NCBI GenBank assembly: GCA_027068915.1
Contig: JAMOLT010000048.1
Coordinates: forward strand, 1 to 64,000
Source: Sedimenticola sp.
GTDB taxonomy: Bacteria; Pseudomonadota; Gammaproteobacteria; Chromatiales; Chromatiaceae
Reading direction: 5' to 3'
DNA: 64,000 nt
Position numbers and translations under genes: made by a program. Position 1 is the first letter of the stretch. Each line of letters opens with the position of its first letter. A model generated the notes under the pieces. The model searched no databases. It saw only the letters and a list, made by a program, of their open reading frames with translations, and was not told where the DNA came from. This document shows positions 36,536 to 46,295 of the stretch, piece by piece.

Positions 36536-38011
36536 ATGCAGAAACCCAGCATAAATACCATAACCGTCAAAAACCTCGTCAACTTCCTGTTGATCCTGGC
36601 GGTGATCCTGCTTGCAGTTACCGCCTTGAACTTTCGCAGCCTTTCCCAGCATGCCATAAAAAACCAGGCACTGGCCCATGCCGAGCTGGTTCGGGCCGGT
36701 CTCACGGCTCATATGAAAGCCGACATCATGGACAAGCGGGACTACTATTTGGATGAAATAAAAAGCCTTCACCAAATCAATAAACTGCGCGTCATTCGTA
36801 GCCAAGAAGTGGTCAAGCAGTTTGGCCAGGGCAGGAGCGATGAAAGTCTCACCGACGACTTCACAAAAAAAGTGCTGGAAACCGGGCAGCAGCTTTTTGA
36901 AAGCAAGGAATGGAGCTTCCTCCCCACCATGCGAGCCATCATCCCCTATATTGCCAGCAGCAAGGGGGTGCTGAACTGCCTCGGCTGCCACAAGGTCGCC
37001 GAGGGCACGGTGCTTGGCGTGGTGGATATCGAGTTGGATATATCCGGATACCGTAACCATTCCGTCTATGTATTGGCGGTCATGGCGCTGTTGTCCATGC
37101 TGTTTCTGGTACTGATCATTCTCAATACCCGCCGCACCATCAACAACCATGTGCAGACACCCCTGGAAACCCTCATCAACCACGCCATGGAAGCCTATCA
37201 GAAACATACACCAGTGAGTCCGGAACAGTTCAAGACCAGGGAATTCGCCAACGTCGCCCAGGAAATCAACTTGTTCACTTCCGACATCATCGCCCACCAG
37301 GAAATGCTCAAGGAAAAAAACCGGGAGCTGATCGCTCTAAATGATGAAATCGAGAGCACCCTGCGCGAAACCATCTATACCATGGGCGTCATCGAGGAAC
37401 AGCGTTCAAAGGAAACCAACAACCATACCCGGCGGGTCATGCTTTTCAGCCAGCTCATGGCGCAAAAGGCAGGGCTTGCCGAAAGCGATATCGACCTGCT
37501 GACCGCGGCCTCGCCCCTGCACGATATCGGAAAACTCGGGATTCCGGACAAGATCCTGCTCAAACCGGGCCGGTTTACCGAAGAAGAGCATCTGCAAATG
37601 CAAAACCACACCAACATCGGCTTTTCCATGCTGAAGCATTCCAGGCGGGAAGTACTGAAAGCAGCCGGAATAATTGCATTGCAACATCACGAAGCCTGGG
37701 ATGGATTCGGGTACCCCCAGGGACTCAAAGGAGAGGAAATCCATATCTACAGCCGCATCGTTGCACTGGCCGACGTTTTTGATGCACTCCATACGAAGCG
37801 GATCTACAAGGAGGCGTGGGAACTCGACAAGGTAGTGGCCTGGATCAGGGAACAGCGGGGCAAACGCTTTGACCCGGCACTGGTCGATCTTTTTATGGAC
37901 AATCTGGACGAATTTTCCGCGATCGGTGATCACGACGAGAACGGCATCCCTGAGCCGGATGCATTTCACACCGATTCACAAGAAAACAGCAGAACGAAGC
38001 CTGAGCAGTGA
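36536..38011 (+). CDS. Membrane sensor HD-GYP phosphodiesterase with heme-like CxxCH
   Basis: The 491-residue protein has an N-terminal membrane helix (~15-35), a periplasmic Tll0287-like (DUF3365) sensor with C148-x2-C151-H152 (NCLGCHK), a second membrane helix (~180-205), and a cytoplasmic HD-GYP domain. The latter has SPLHDIGKLGIPD (H329-D330) and HHEAWDGFGYP. HD-GYP domains hydrolyse cyclic-di-GMP. The CxxCH motif suggests covalent heme, so redox or gas sensing is a reasonable inference. It follows yheS by 141 bases. Confidence 0.85.
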   Translation: MQKPSINTITVKNLVNFLLILAVILLAVTALNFRSLSQHAIKNQALAHAELVRAGLTAHMKADIMDKRDYYLDEIKSLHQINKLRVIRSQEVVKQFGQGRSDESLTDDFTKKVLETGQQLFESKEWSFLPTMRAIIPYIASSKGVLNCLGCHKVAEGTVLGVVDIELDISGYRNHSVYVLAVMALLSMLFLVLIILNTRRTINNHVQTPLETLINHAMEAYQKHTPVSPEQFKTREFANVAQEINLFTSDIIAHQEMLKEKNRELIALNDEIESTLRETIYTMGVIEEQRSKETNNHTRRVMLFSQLMAQKAGLAESDIDLLTAASPLHDIGKLGIPDKILLKPGRFTEEEHLQMQNHTNIGFSMLKHSRREVLKAAGIIALQHHEAWDGFGYPQGLKGEEIHIYSRIVALADVFDALHTKRIYKEAWELDKVVAWIREQRGKRFDPALVDLFMDNLDEFSAIGDHDENGIPEPDAFHTDSQENSRTKPEQ

Positions 38012-38033
38012 CTATCCCGATGAGAAATGCGGG

Positions 38034-38579
38034 CTATGGCTGTTTACAGCTTTCCAGCAATGTACGAATGCCGTCCAACCCCAGCTCCCGCAACAAGGCG
38101 ACATTTCGTTGGGGAATCGACTCAGGATCAGGCCAGCTTTCCAGGGCTGCAGCCAACCCATCCTGGCGAATCAAATGAAACATGGGATACGGTGAACGAT
38201 TGGTATAGTTGGCGGGATCATCCGTTTCCATTCCTTCAAAACAATAATCCGGGTGAAAACTGGCCAGTTGCAGCATGTCCTCCAGGCCTGCCTCTTCCAG
38301 TGCTGCCTGGGCGTCTTCAAGCACATCCAGGTAGCTGTCAAAATCTCTCAACCCCTGGGGCACGATGAACAACCCCGTTTCCGCCTCTTCCGGCGGCAGT
38401 TGGGCAAAATCTGCCAGCTCCCGGATCAGGGCGGCATACACGGCATCGTCTTCCATGGCGTCACACAGCTGATAACGAATGCTTCCCGCCTCGAAGGGCA
38501 CCCGGGCAAAGGGGCAGAGATTCAGGCCAATCACCACCTTTTTTACCCAACAACGGGTTTGCGCAATGGCATCCGTCAT
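38034..38579 (-). CDS. DUF1415 family protein
   Basis: The 181-residue protein starts MTDAIAQTRCWVKKVVIGLN and contains LNLCPFA and the NYTNRSPYPMFHLIRQ segment of DUF1415, a gammaproteobacterial family with no known function. It is last in an overlapping operon after the MOSC and Slp genes; its ATG overlaps the MOSC stop (ATGA). Confidence 0.85.
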   Translation of the reverse strand: MTDAIAQTRCWVKKVVIGLNLCPFARVPFEAGSIRYQLCDAMEDDAVYAALIRELADFAQLPPEEAETGLFIVPQGLRDFDSYLDVLEDAQAALEEAGLEDMLQLASFHPDYCFEGMETDDPANYTNRSPYPMFHLIRQDGLAAALESWPDPESIPQRNVALLRELGLDGIRTLLESCKQP

Positions 38580-39370
38580 TCCAGAATCTCCACTGGCAAT
38601 CCTGTTTGCAGCCGGCCCGGGGCGTCATGGATGAGGTTTTGGCCGAAATAGACATTGTTTCCCTGCTTCCGGTAGCTTGCAAGGGTTTTCAGGGGTTCCT
38701 TGCCCGTGCGCCGCCCGGTTTCGGGATCTACCGTGGGAATGGCGCAACGCGAACAGGGCTTGACCACGCGGAATTCCAGATCACCAATGCGAATGCGTTT
38801 CCAGCCATCTTCCGCATAGGCTGCACAACCCTCGATCACCAGGTTGGGGCGGAAACGCTCCATGGGCAAAGATCGCCCCATGCGCCGGTTCAAATCCTCC
38901 AGGGAGGCCCGGGAAATCAACAGAAAGGGGAAACCATCGGCGAAGCCCACCTGATCTTCACTTTGCGCATACTCCTGATCCACCCGGCGAACCTGCTCCT
39001 GGGGCAAATACACCAGGCGGCAGGGAGTATCCAGAAATTTGCTCAACCACCGATCCGCCGTCCGGCTCATCACCCTGGCGGCGCACAGATCGCGCCAGAT
39101 CTGCACCTGCAATTCTTCTTCAGAATCCGCCTGCAGCTGCAAATCCTGCATACCGGGCGCACCAAGAACCAAACCGGATTCCTCTATGCGGGGGCGCACC
39201 AGCGCCATGCGTGGCAGCTCCCGCTGGGTCAGAAAGCGGCCTTCTTCATCCACCAGCATCCAGTGGCGGTCATAAAGCAGACCCCGAACATCCACTTCCA
39301 TGCTGGCCAGGCGCTCCCCGCGAAAAGATTTCACCGGATAACGATACAAGCCACTGAGAACAATACTCAA
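38576..39370 (-). CDS. MOSC-domain protein (YcbX-like)
   Basis: The 264-residue protein has a MOSC N-terminal beta-barrel (YRYPVKSFRGERL... WMLVDEEGRFLTQRELPRMA) and a MOSC domain with RFRPNLVIEG and PCSRCAIPTVDPETG containing the conserved cysteine. These are typical of YcbX-like molybdenum-cofactor sulfur-carrier proteins that reduce N-hydroxylated compounds. It lacks the C-terminal ferredoxin domain of E. coli YcbX. The start is a TTG overlapping the upstream Slp stop (TTGA). Confidence 0.83.
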   Translation of the reverse strand: MSIVLSGLYRYPVKSFRGERLASMEVDVRGLLYDRHWMLVDEEGRFLTQRELPRMALVRPRIEESGLVLGAPGMQDLQLQADSEEELQVQIWRDLCAARVMSRTADRWLSKFLDTPCRLVYLPQEQVRRVDQEYAQSEDQVGFADGFPFLLISRASLEDLNRRMGRSLPMERFRPNLVIEGCAAYAEDGWKRIRIGDLEFRVVKPCSRCAIPTVDPETGRRTGKEPLKTLASYRKQGNNVYFGQNLIHDAPGRLQTGLPVEILE

Positions 39371-39882
39371 AAGCCGATCCCTATACCGATGCCGCGATAA
39401 CCGCCACTGCCAAAGCCTATACCCAGGTTGACCTTGGGTTCGTCACGGCTCTCATAGGAGCGGGAACCCGGCCAGCGCCGGATTTCTCCCACCTGCAGGG
39501 CGGGAAAACGGTAATCCGCCGCCCCCACCTTGCCATCTATGTAGCCGAGCAAAGTTCCAGTCACCGTAACCAGTTGTCCATGGGGATACTCGGCGGGCTC
39601 GAGAAAACCGGAATACTCTGCAATGAACCGCCCTTGTGTATCGCCATGGACATCCGGCTTCCCCTTCGCGCTCAGGGCGTAGGCCATCACTTCCACCAGG
39701 GTGCGATCCTTCAAATTCTTTACCGACAAGACCTTGCCGCCCCAGGTAAAGGTTTTTCCCTTGACGCTGCTGTCGGCACTAAGGGAAAGAGCCGCTGGCG
39801 TTATGCCGGAAGATTGCACCCCACCCTTGCCGGCGCAGCCAGCCAGCAAAAGCAAGGACAGGGAAAAAACCAGGAGGCGCAT
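39367..39882 (-). CDS. Slp-family outer-membrane lipoprotein (second copy)
   Basis: The 171-residue protein has a lipoprotein signal with lipobox LLAGC and the Slp pattern FTWGGKVLSVKNL..T.VEV...LS..GKP, then GRFIAEYSGFLEPAEYPHG. Its glycine-rich tail (IGFGSGGYRGIGIGIGF) differs from its neighbour. It begins two bases after the first Slp gene, so the two are tandem paralogues. The start at 39882 places the signal at the N-terminus; a longer frame would overlap the first copy. Confidence 0.83.
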   Translation of the reverse strand: MRLLVFSLSLLLLAGCAGKGGVQSSGITPAALSLSADSSVKGKTFTWGGKVLSVKNLKDRTLVEVMAYALSAKGKPDVHGDTQGRFIAEYSGFLEPAEYPHGQLVTVTGTLLGYIDGKVGAADYRFPALQVGEIRRWPGSRSYESRDEPKVNLGIGFGSGGYRGIGIGIGF

Positions 39883-39884
39883 AC

Positions 39885-40430
39885 TCACCACCAGTACGGA
39901 TAGTCGGGATAACCCCACCAGGGATACCCGCCCGGATAACGTCTCCATCCATAATAGGGCGGATAGGCATAGTAGGGATAGTGATCACGAAGCTTCTTTT
40001 TCGGCCAGCGGTGGACATCATTTACATTCACCACAGGATAAGAATAGGGATATTCCCCGACATTCTGCACTTCCACACCCGAGAGAATCCCACTCACCGT
40101 GATGCGCTGGCCCTGAGGAAACTCTGACGGCTCCCGAAAACCGGGGAAACGGGCGATAAAGCGCGCATCCACCGGACTGTTTTTCACCGGCTCGCCATCC
40201 TTCTTCAGCTCCCGCCCCAATACCAGCACATCGGTATGTTGCTCGGCATTGGCGACTTCAAGCACCTCGCCCCCCCAGCGAACCTGCTTTCCGCTATAGG
40301 CATCGGGTGTTTGCTGCACCTGCCGGGCAAAGATGGTTTCCGCTGGCGCTTCGGCAATCGTCCGGGGAAGATTGGAAGCACAACCCGCCAGCCACAGGGA
40401 AATCACGCTAATATACAGAACCTTCTTCAT
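39885..40430 (-). CDS. Slp-family outer-membrane lipoprotein (first copy)
   Basis: The 181-residue protein has a lipoprotein signal (MKKVLYISVISLWLAGC) and a Slp domain (VRWGGEVLEVANAEQHTDV, DARFIARFPGFREPSEFPQG). It ends in an unusual Tyr/Trp/Pro-rich tail (YPYYAYPPYYGW...YPYWW). Slp is an acid- and starvation-induced outer-membrane lipoprotein in E. coli. It leads the Slp-Slp-MOSC-DUF1415 operon and is divergent from ycgL across only 19 bases. Confidence 0.83.
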   Translation of the reverse strand: MKKVLYISVISLWLAGCASNLPRTIAEAPAETIFARQVQQTPDAYSGKQVRWGGEVLEVANAEQHTDVLVLGRELKKDGEPVKNSPVDARFIARFPGFREPSEFPQGQRITVSGILSGVEVQNVGEYPYSYPVVNVNDVHRWPKKKLRDHYPYYAYPPYYGWRRYPGGYPWWGYPDYPYWW

Positions 40431-40449
40431 ACTATGAATATTAGCGCAA

Positions 40450-40719
40450 ATGAATAAAGCCTGCTGGGTCTATAAAAGTAGCAAGAAAGACGAGATGTAT
40501 CTGTATCTGGCCAAAGAGGACGATTTTTCCGAGGTGCCGGAATTGCTCATGGCGAGGTTCGGCCAGCCGAGCCTGGTGATGCAGCTGGAGTTGCACAAAA
40601 CGCGGCCACTGGCCCGGGTGGAGGCGGCCAAAGTGCTGCAGCAGCTAAAAGAAGAAGGCTATTATCTGCAAATGCCACCAAACCTTCGGCCTGACATTTA
40701 TCATGGCAACGAAGACTGA
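40450..40719 (+). CDS. ycgL: YcgL-domain protein
   Basis: The 89-residue protein matches YcgL (ACWVYKSSKKDEMYLYL, ARFGQPSLVMQLELH, RPLARVEAAKVLQQLKEEGY, MPPNLRPDIYHGNE), a gammaproteobacterial family whose members are associated with cell division and RNase D (rnd) loci. Here rnd is not adjacent. Confidence 0.88.
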   Translation: MNKACWVYKSSKKDEMYLYLAKEDDFSEVPELLMARFGQPSLVMQLELHKTRPLARVEAAKVLQQLKEEGYYLQMPPNLRPDIYHGNED

Positions 40720-40764
40720 AATGGACATACACTGGCCGCAGTTTCGGATTCACACAGACAGGCC

Positions 40765-40935
40765 ATGTGCATCGCCTTTCCCAAAACCACAGACGACGAC
40801 ATCCCTCAGGAACCCGGCTGGAAATCCATACTCCTGTTGATCCCCCGGCTGCTGGGACTGACATGGGTAGCGGTCAGAATAATGGTGATCGCCGTGAAGA
40901 ACCGGCTTGACGACAGGCGCGAGCCAACCGCCTGA
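40765..40935 (+). CDS. Possible 56-residue membrane peptide
   Basis: An ATG frame of 56 codons ends exactly beside the convergent typA stop. It encodes an amphipathic to hydrophobic segment (KSILLLIPRLLGLTWVAVRI) flanked by an acidic N-terminus and a basic C-terminus, like small inner-membrane proteins. There is no clear ribosome-binding site. It fills the only gap between ycgL and typA. It may also be chance. Confidence 0.35.
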   Translation: MCIAFPKTTDDDIPQEPGWKSILLLIPRLLGLTWVAVRIMVIAVKNRLDDRREPTA

Positions 40936-42753
40936 TCAGTTCTGCTCGCGGCGCGCCTTTTTCCTTTCATGCTCCTTGAGAAACTTTTTGCGCAGGCGAA
41001 TGGCGCTGGGAGTGATTTCCACCAGTTCGTCATCTTCGATAAATTCCAGCGCCTGCTCCAGAGAGAAAACCACGGGTGGGGTCAGAATCAGTGATTCATC
41101 TTTTCCCGAAGCACGCACGTTGGTCAGCTGCTTGCCTTTGGTGGGATTGACCGTCAGATCATTGTCCCGGGAATGCAGGCCGATGACCTGCCCCTCATAC
41201 ACATCCTGGGCGTGTTCCACGAACAGCTTTCCCCGCTCCTGCAAATTAAACAGGGCATAGGCCAGGGCTTTGCCCATGCTGTTGGAAATCAGCACGCCAT
41301 TGCTGCGCGGCGCGATGCCGCCCTGCTGGGCCGGGCCATAGTGATCGAAAACATGGTACATAAGACCCGTGCCGGAAGTACTGGTCATGAACTCTGTCTG
41401 AAACCCGATCAATCCGCGGGAAGGAATAATATAGTCCAGGCGTACGCGGCCTTTGCCATCCGGGGTCATGTCCTTGAGTTGCCCCTTGCGGGTGCCCAAT
41501 GCCTCCATCATGGCGCCCTGGTGCTGTTCCTCCACATCCACGGTCAGCTGCTCATAGGGCTCACAGACTTCACCGTCGATTTCGCGGAAAATAACCTCCG
41601 GGCGGGAAACCGCCAGCTCGAAACCTTCGCGGCGCATATTCTCCAGCAAAATGGAAAGATGCAGCTCACCACGACCGGAAACCTTGAATTTCTCCGGATC
41701 CGTACCCTCTTCCACCCGCAAGGCTACGTTAGCGATCAGCTCGCGCTCCAGGCGCTCCTTGAGCTGCCGGGAAGTCAGGTACTTTCCTTCCTTGCCCGCA
41801 AAAGGTGAGGTATTGACCTGAAAGGTCATAGATACCGTGGGCTCATCCACGGTCAGCAAAGGCAAGGCTTCGACATGTTCGGGATCGCACAGGGTATCCG
41901 ACACATTGGGCGCCTCGATACCAGTGATGGCGATGATATCACCGGCGCCTGCCTCCTGTACTTCATGGCGTTGCAAACCCATATAACCATAAACCAGCCC
42001 GATCCTGGCCTTGTGTTGCTCGCCATCGTATTTGCGCACCACGACCTGCTGATTGGGCCGCACCCTCCCCCGGGTAATTCTGCCAACAGCAATCGCTCCT
42101 ACATAGCTGCTGTAGTCCAGATTGGAAACCTGCATCTGGAAGGGGCCGTCAGGATCAACATCCGGCGCGGGGCAATTGTCGACAATGGCCTGGAACAGGG
42201 GTGTCATATCGCCCTCACGCGCATCGCTGTCACCGGAAGCATAGCCATTGATGGCCGAGGCGTAGATGACGGGAAAGTCTAACTGTTCATCGGTCGCACC
42301 CAGGCGGTCGAACAGATCGAACACCTGGTCGATGGCCCAGTCCGGACGAGCGCCATCGCGGTCGATCTTGTTCACCACCACAATCGGGCGCAGACCGTGC
42401 TCGAAGGCCTTCTGGGTAACAAAGCGCGTCTGTGGCATGGGGCCTTCCACGGCATCCACCAGCAGCAGCACCGAATCCACCATGGACAGCACCCGCTCTA
42501 CCTCGCCGCCAAAGTCTGCATGGCCGGGGGTATCTACGATATTGATGCGGTAGTCATTCCAGTTGATCGCCGTGTTCTTGGACAGGATGGTAATGCCCCG
42601 TTCCTTTTCCAGGTCGTTGGAATCCATGACCCGCTCCACTTCACCGAAGCGCTCGCCAAGCGTACCGGACTGTTTCAGCAGCTCATCAACAAGGGTGGTT
42701 TTGCCATGGTCAACATGGGCGATGATAGCGATATTGCGAAGATTGGTAGTCAC
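40936..42753 (-). CDS. typA: TypA/BipA ribosome-associated GTPase
   Basis: The 605-residue translational GTPase has G1 HVDHGKTT, G3 DTPGHADF, G4 [10 protein letters not shown], and the BipA C-terminal domain ([25 protein letters not shown]). It acts in ribosome assembly at low temperature and under stress. It starts with GTG at 42753 ([12 protein letters not shown]), the usual N-terminus of the family. Confidence 0.96.
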   Translation of the reverse strand: MTTNLRNIAIIAHVDHGKTTLVDELLKQSGTLGERFGEVERVMDSNDLEKERGITILSKNTAINWNDYRINIVDTPGHADFGGEVERVLSMVDSVLLLVDAVEGPMPQTRFVTQKAFEHGLRPIVVVNKIDRDGARPDWAIDQVFDLFDRLGATDEQLDFPVIYASAINGYASGDSDAREGDMTPLFQAIVDNCPAPDVDPDGPFQMQVSNLDYSSYVGAIAVGRITRGRVRPNQQVVVRKYDGEQHKARIGLVYGYMGLQRHEVQEAGAGDIIAITGIEAPNVSDTLCDPEHVEALPLLTVDEPTVSMTFQVNTSPFAGKEGKYLTSRQLKERLERELIANVALRVEEGTDPEKFKVSGRGELHLSILLENMRREGFELAVSRPEVIFREIDGEVCEPYEQLTVDVEEQHQGAMMEALGTRKGQLKDMTPDGKGRVRLDYIIPSRGLIGFQTEFMTSTSGTGLMYHVFDHYGPAQQGGIAPRSNGVLISNSMGKALAYALFNLQERGKLFVEHAQDVYEGQVIGLHSRDNDLTVNPTKGKQLTNVRASGKDESLILTPPVVFSLEQALEFIEDDELVEITPSAIRLRKKFLKEHERKKARREQN

Positions 42754-42814
42754 AGTTTGCAGGCCGGATACGGGAAAGGGGGCGGATTATACCCCGAATC
42801 CCGGATCGCTTCCC

Positions 42815-42842
42815 AAAAAAACAGGGGGCGAACAGCCCCCTG
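42815..42842 (-). terminator. Rho-independent terminator of the subtilase gene
   Basis: CAGGGGGC (42822-42829) and GCCCCCTG (42835-42842) pair perfectly around a 5-base loop. On the minus strand the hairpin is followed by seven T residues (42821-42815). It lies 23 bases after the subtilase stop and before typA. Confidence 0.85.
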
Positions 42843-42864
42843 CGTAAGGAAGGACACGGCTGCG

Positions 42865-45800
42865 CTAAATCGGACAAACCGCAGGCGAGTTTACACTGAC
42901 GTTCAAGGAGCCACCGCTCGCTACACTGAACCCGGGAAAGAGCTGCACAACGCCACCAGTGGAAGTCTCCAGACCCAGCACTCCACCGTCAGCCACGGCA
43001 AAGCTGCCACCGGCAAAAACAGCCTTTCGCGCCTGGTAAGTTGCGGCAGAGGCCACCGAACCCTCATCCAGCATCCAGTAATCCTTGCATGAACCCAAGG
43101 GTGGCGGCTGATAGTCGAAGCAGACCATCAGGCCGTTTTGCAGTCCTGCGGGGCTGGCGGTATTCAAATATGCCATTGCACTCTCTCCGCCGGGAGCCTC
43201 TATCCCCAAGGTGGCCAGGGCAGGAAGCGCTGCCGGATCCAGATTGTCAAAAGCCAGGATGATTTCAGGGTTCCCTGGATCATTGTTCACTGTGCTGTTG
43301 ACGACAATCTGGAAATCCCCCAGGGGAACACCACTGTCCCACACTTCCGGGCCATCGTACTCGATAACAGAAACATCCGGGCCGGCCGTGGCCAGGCTTA
43401 CACCTCTTTTCTGCCCGCTCACTGTTCCGTCGTCATAAATGATTTCCAGATCACTCCAAAGCATGGCCACCAGATTGTTTGGCAGGGCGGTGTCCGGAAT
43501 GGCCTGGGGAGTCCAGGGCGCACCACCATAATTGCTGTCCCCGTCAAACATCACAAAACCGTCATCAGAGAACGATATTCCGGAATACTCCACTCCATAA
43601 AAACTCACGGGATTCTGGCCAGTAAAAGCCGTCCAGAGCTTGGTGTCCCCGGCAATCGAAGATATCGGGGAAATGCCAAACCCTTCCAGATCGGCATAGC
43701 CTCCAAATCCGGTGTCACAGGTGGGGTCATTTGCGCTGGTAGTGACCAAATAGCTGCCGCTTGGCTCAGACGGCGGGCGAAAAGACAAGGCCACGGGGAA
43801 CGTCTGTATAGCGCCTGCAGAAGGCGTAAGCGTAATCTGGCCAAACTCCCAGTCCGGCGTCGGTAGCAGTACTGCCTGCGCCGTCACCACGACATCCTGG
43901 GTGGCGCCAGGCATGATACTGAAGCTCGATGGAGATACGCTCAGCTTCCAGCCTGGCGGGTTGGTCACGGAAACATTCCAGTCAACCGTCACTGCTGCCA
44001 CGCTGGTCAAGGTACGGGTCCAGCTGCAGCCACCTGCACAAACACCGTTGCCAAAGCTGGCCAGGTTCAGCTGTTCCGGATTACCATCACCAGCCGGATT
44101 CGCTCCGATATAGTCTGCTTCTGTCTCGTCCAGCACCAGGCCAATGGTATTGGCGGCAACAGCACCCAGATCCACCACACCACCTCCCAGATCAAAGGGG
44201 TCTGCCGGTGTTACGCCATCTTCTTTCCGCACCCCGGCGATTACACCGGTACTCATCAGTGCTGATTGCATTTCCGCAGGGGACCAGTCGGGATACAAGC
44301 CCTTGAGCAAAGCACCGGCGCCGGCCACATGGGGACTGGCCATGGAAGTGCCGCTGATAAAGCCCCATTCGGCCGGGGAAGGATCATCCACACCTGTTGC
44401 TGCAAGAATGTTTACACCAGGCGCAGCCACATCCGGCTTGATGATCCCTTTCAACGCACGGTTGGCGCCCCGGGAGCTGAAACCGGCCATAATGTCCGCT
44501 GCCGCAATCTTGCTGATTTTCGTTGTTCCTGCAATGCTCGCCGTTTGACCGGCTCCCGAATCCAGCCAGGTACGCAGCAGATCTGCATTGGAAACCCCAA
44601 GATGAACCGCGGGAATGCTGTGTTCATCGGCATTCACCGATTCCCCCTGGTCTGCCGTGTTCGCCAATACAAATCCACCCGCGCCGCCTGCCGCAACATT
44701 GGCGCTTTTTTCCACCCGGGCATTGGTTCCCCGGTCGCAAACGACGATTTCGTTATTGGTCCAGGTATTGGCGGGATAGGGATCCAGACAAAGAGGATCA
44801 TTGGGAGGGAAATCTTTTGCATGCACGACTGGCGCAGGACCATATCCGGCGGTTATGCTTTGCCCCGCCAGTTTGGCGGGAGGCTCGAACCCGCCCCCTG
44901 ACATGGAAACCAGCGCATTCTCAAAAACCCTGTCATGGGTAGAGGCTCCAACAGCAGTCAGCCAGGGAGCGTCAGCCGGCGAACCCACGGTACTTGCACC
45001 GGGGCCGGCGTTTCCGGCAGAGGTGGCGACAAAAATTCCCGCAGCACGGGCATTACGAAAGCCTACACTATCAAAATCATTCCAAACATCAGAAGGCATG
45101 GGGGAGCCGATGGAATAATTGATCACGTCAACCCCATCCGCAATTGCATCGTCGATTGCGGCAGTCAGCCCGGCAAGACTACAACATGCCGCGTAAGCAA
45201 TGATGTTGGCATGAGGGGCGACCCCCGAAATAGTGGCGGAAACGCTGACAGTCGGGGCATCCACACTGATGTCGATATGATTGCCTGCAGCGGTACTGGC
45301 GGTATGGGATCCATGACTATCATAGTCCCTGGGATCAGCGCCATTGGCATCGCCATCGTAGCCACGCGCGCCAATGAGTTTGTCATTGCAAGAAAAGGTC
45401 GCGTCATAACTGGCGTCAGCAGGATCACACACGCCGACATAGTTGCCGGCTCCCCGGGGGTTGTCGTGATCATAGCCGTCTCCTCCAACATCGGCAAAGG
45501 AGGGATTGGAGGGGTTGATGCCGGTATCGATGACGCCAACGACAATGCCCTCGCCCTGGTTGGCGGGAAAAGCCGAACCATTCCAGACATCAGGCGCGCC
45601 GATCCATGCAGGACCGGCATCGGTATGCAGCTCACGCTGCACATCGCGCTGTACATAGGCCACTTCGGGCAGGCTTTTGATCTTTTCCGCCTCCGCAGGA
45701 GTCAACCGCATGGCTATGCCGTTGTTCCCATAGAAATACTCATGGACAACATCCACATCACGACCGGCAACCTGGTTGATAGCGTTTCTGGCAGCCTGAT

Positions 45801-46137
45801 GGCGCCTCGCCAGATAGGATTTGTAAGCAACGGCTTCGGCAGACTGCGCGTCCAATTTTGACGTGCCAGCCACTTCCGGGCTGGTGGCTCTGAGCCCCTG
45901 GACACCCCCGCGATAACTTGCAATAGCAGCATCGGTGAGGCGCACCAGATACACGGCCTTTTCATACGCCTGCAAAGAACCGGGCTTCACCGCCAGCGAG
46001 GGACTTTTGACCTCCCTGATGTCCTGCACGCCTACACCTTGAAAGCCAGCGGCAAACACCGATCCGGAACACAAAGCAAGCCCCAGAATCACACTGCCCG
46101 ACCGAAAAAACCTGTTACTCCAAACCGTAGCATCCAT
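42865..46137 (-). CDS. Secreted S8 subtilisin-like protease with PA domain
   Basis: The 1090-residue protein has a signal peptide (SGSVILGLALCSGSVFA) and an I9-type propeptide (YVQRDV at the end). The catalytic triad is D204 (VIDTGINP), H275 (DSHGSHTAS) and S598 (ISGTSMASPHVAG). A PA-type insertion lies between His and Ser (VCDRGTNARVEKSANVAAGGAGG). Domains of ~400 residues rich in Gly and beta structure follow. The last ~60 residues (VFAGGSFAVADGGVL...) are a repeat-like tail. It is likely a large extracellular protease. The ATG at 46137 with AAGGGG ten bases upstream is preferred over a TTG two codons earlier. Confidence 0.9.
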   Translation of the reverse strand: MDATVWSNRFFRSGSVILGLALCSGSVFAAGFQGVGVQDIREVKSPSLAVKPGSLQAYEKAVYLVRLTDAAIASYRGGVQGLRATSPEVAGTSKLDAQSAEAVAYKSYLARRHQAARNAINQVAGRDVDVVHEYFYGNNGIAMRLTPAEAEKIKSLPEVAYVQRDVQRELHTDAGPAWIGAPDVWNGSAFPANQGEGIVVGVIDTGINPSNPSFADVGGDGYDHDNPRGAGNYVGVCDPADASYDATFSCNDKLIGARGYDGDANGADPRDYDSHGSHTASTAAGNHIDISVDAPTVSVSATISGVAPHANIIAYAACCSLAGLTAAIDDAIADGVDVINYSIGSPMPSDVWNDFDSVGFRNARAAGIFVATSAGNAGPGASTVGSPADAPWLTAVGASTHDRVFENALVSMSGGGFEPPAKLAGQSITAGYGPAPVVHAKDFPPNDPLCLDPYPANTWTNNEIVVCDRGTNARVEKSANVAAGGAGGFVLANTADQGESVNADEHSIPAVHLGVSNADLLRTWLDSGAGQTASIAGTTKISKIAAADIMAGFSSRGANRALKGIIKPDVAAPGVNILAATGVDDPSPAEWGFISGTSMASPHVAGAGALLKGLYPDWSPAEMQSALMSTGVIAGVRKEDGVTPADPFDLGGGVVDLGAVAANTIGLVLDETEADYIGANPAGDGNPEQLNLASFGNGVCAGGCSWTRTLTSVAAVTVDWNVSVTNPPGWKLSVSPSSFSIMPGATQDVVVTAQAVLLPTPDWEFGQITLTPSAGAIQTFPVALSFRPPSEPSGSYLVTTSANDPTCDTGFGGYADLEGFGISPISSIAGDTKLWTAFTGQNPVSFYGVEYSGISFSDDGFVMFDGDSNYGGAPWTPQAIPDTALPNNLVAMLWSDLEIIYDDGTVSGQKRGVSLATAGPDVSVIEYDGPEVWDSGVPLGDFQIVVNSTVNNDPGNPEIILAFDNLDPAALPALATLGIEAPGGESAMAYLNTASPAGLQNGLMVCFDYQPPPLGSCKDYWMLDEGSVASAATYQARKAVFAGGSFAVADGGVLGLETSTGGVVQLFPGFSVASGGSLNVSVNSPAVCPI

Positions 46138-46295
46138 AACCAAATACCCCTTGTGGTTTTTATTCAGATCGTAGACTAACGCAATGGATACCCGGCATGC
46201 AAATCAGAAAAATGCGCGGCAGGCAATCGGGCTGCCCAGACGGCTGCACAGCCTCAGGCAATACAAGAATGAGAAAATGAAAACTTGGGAAGAAG

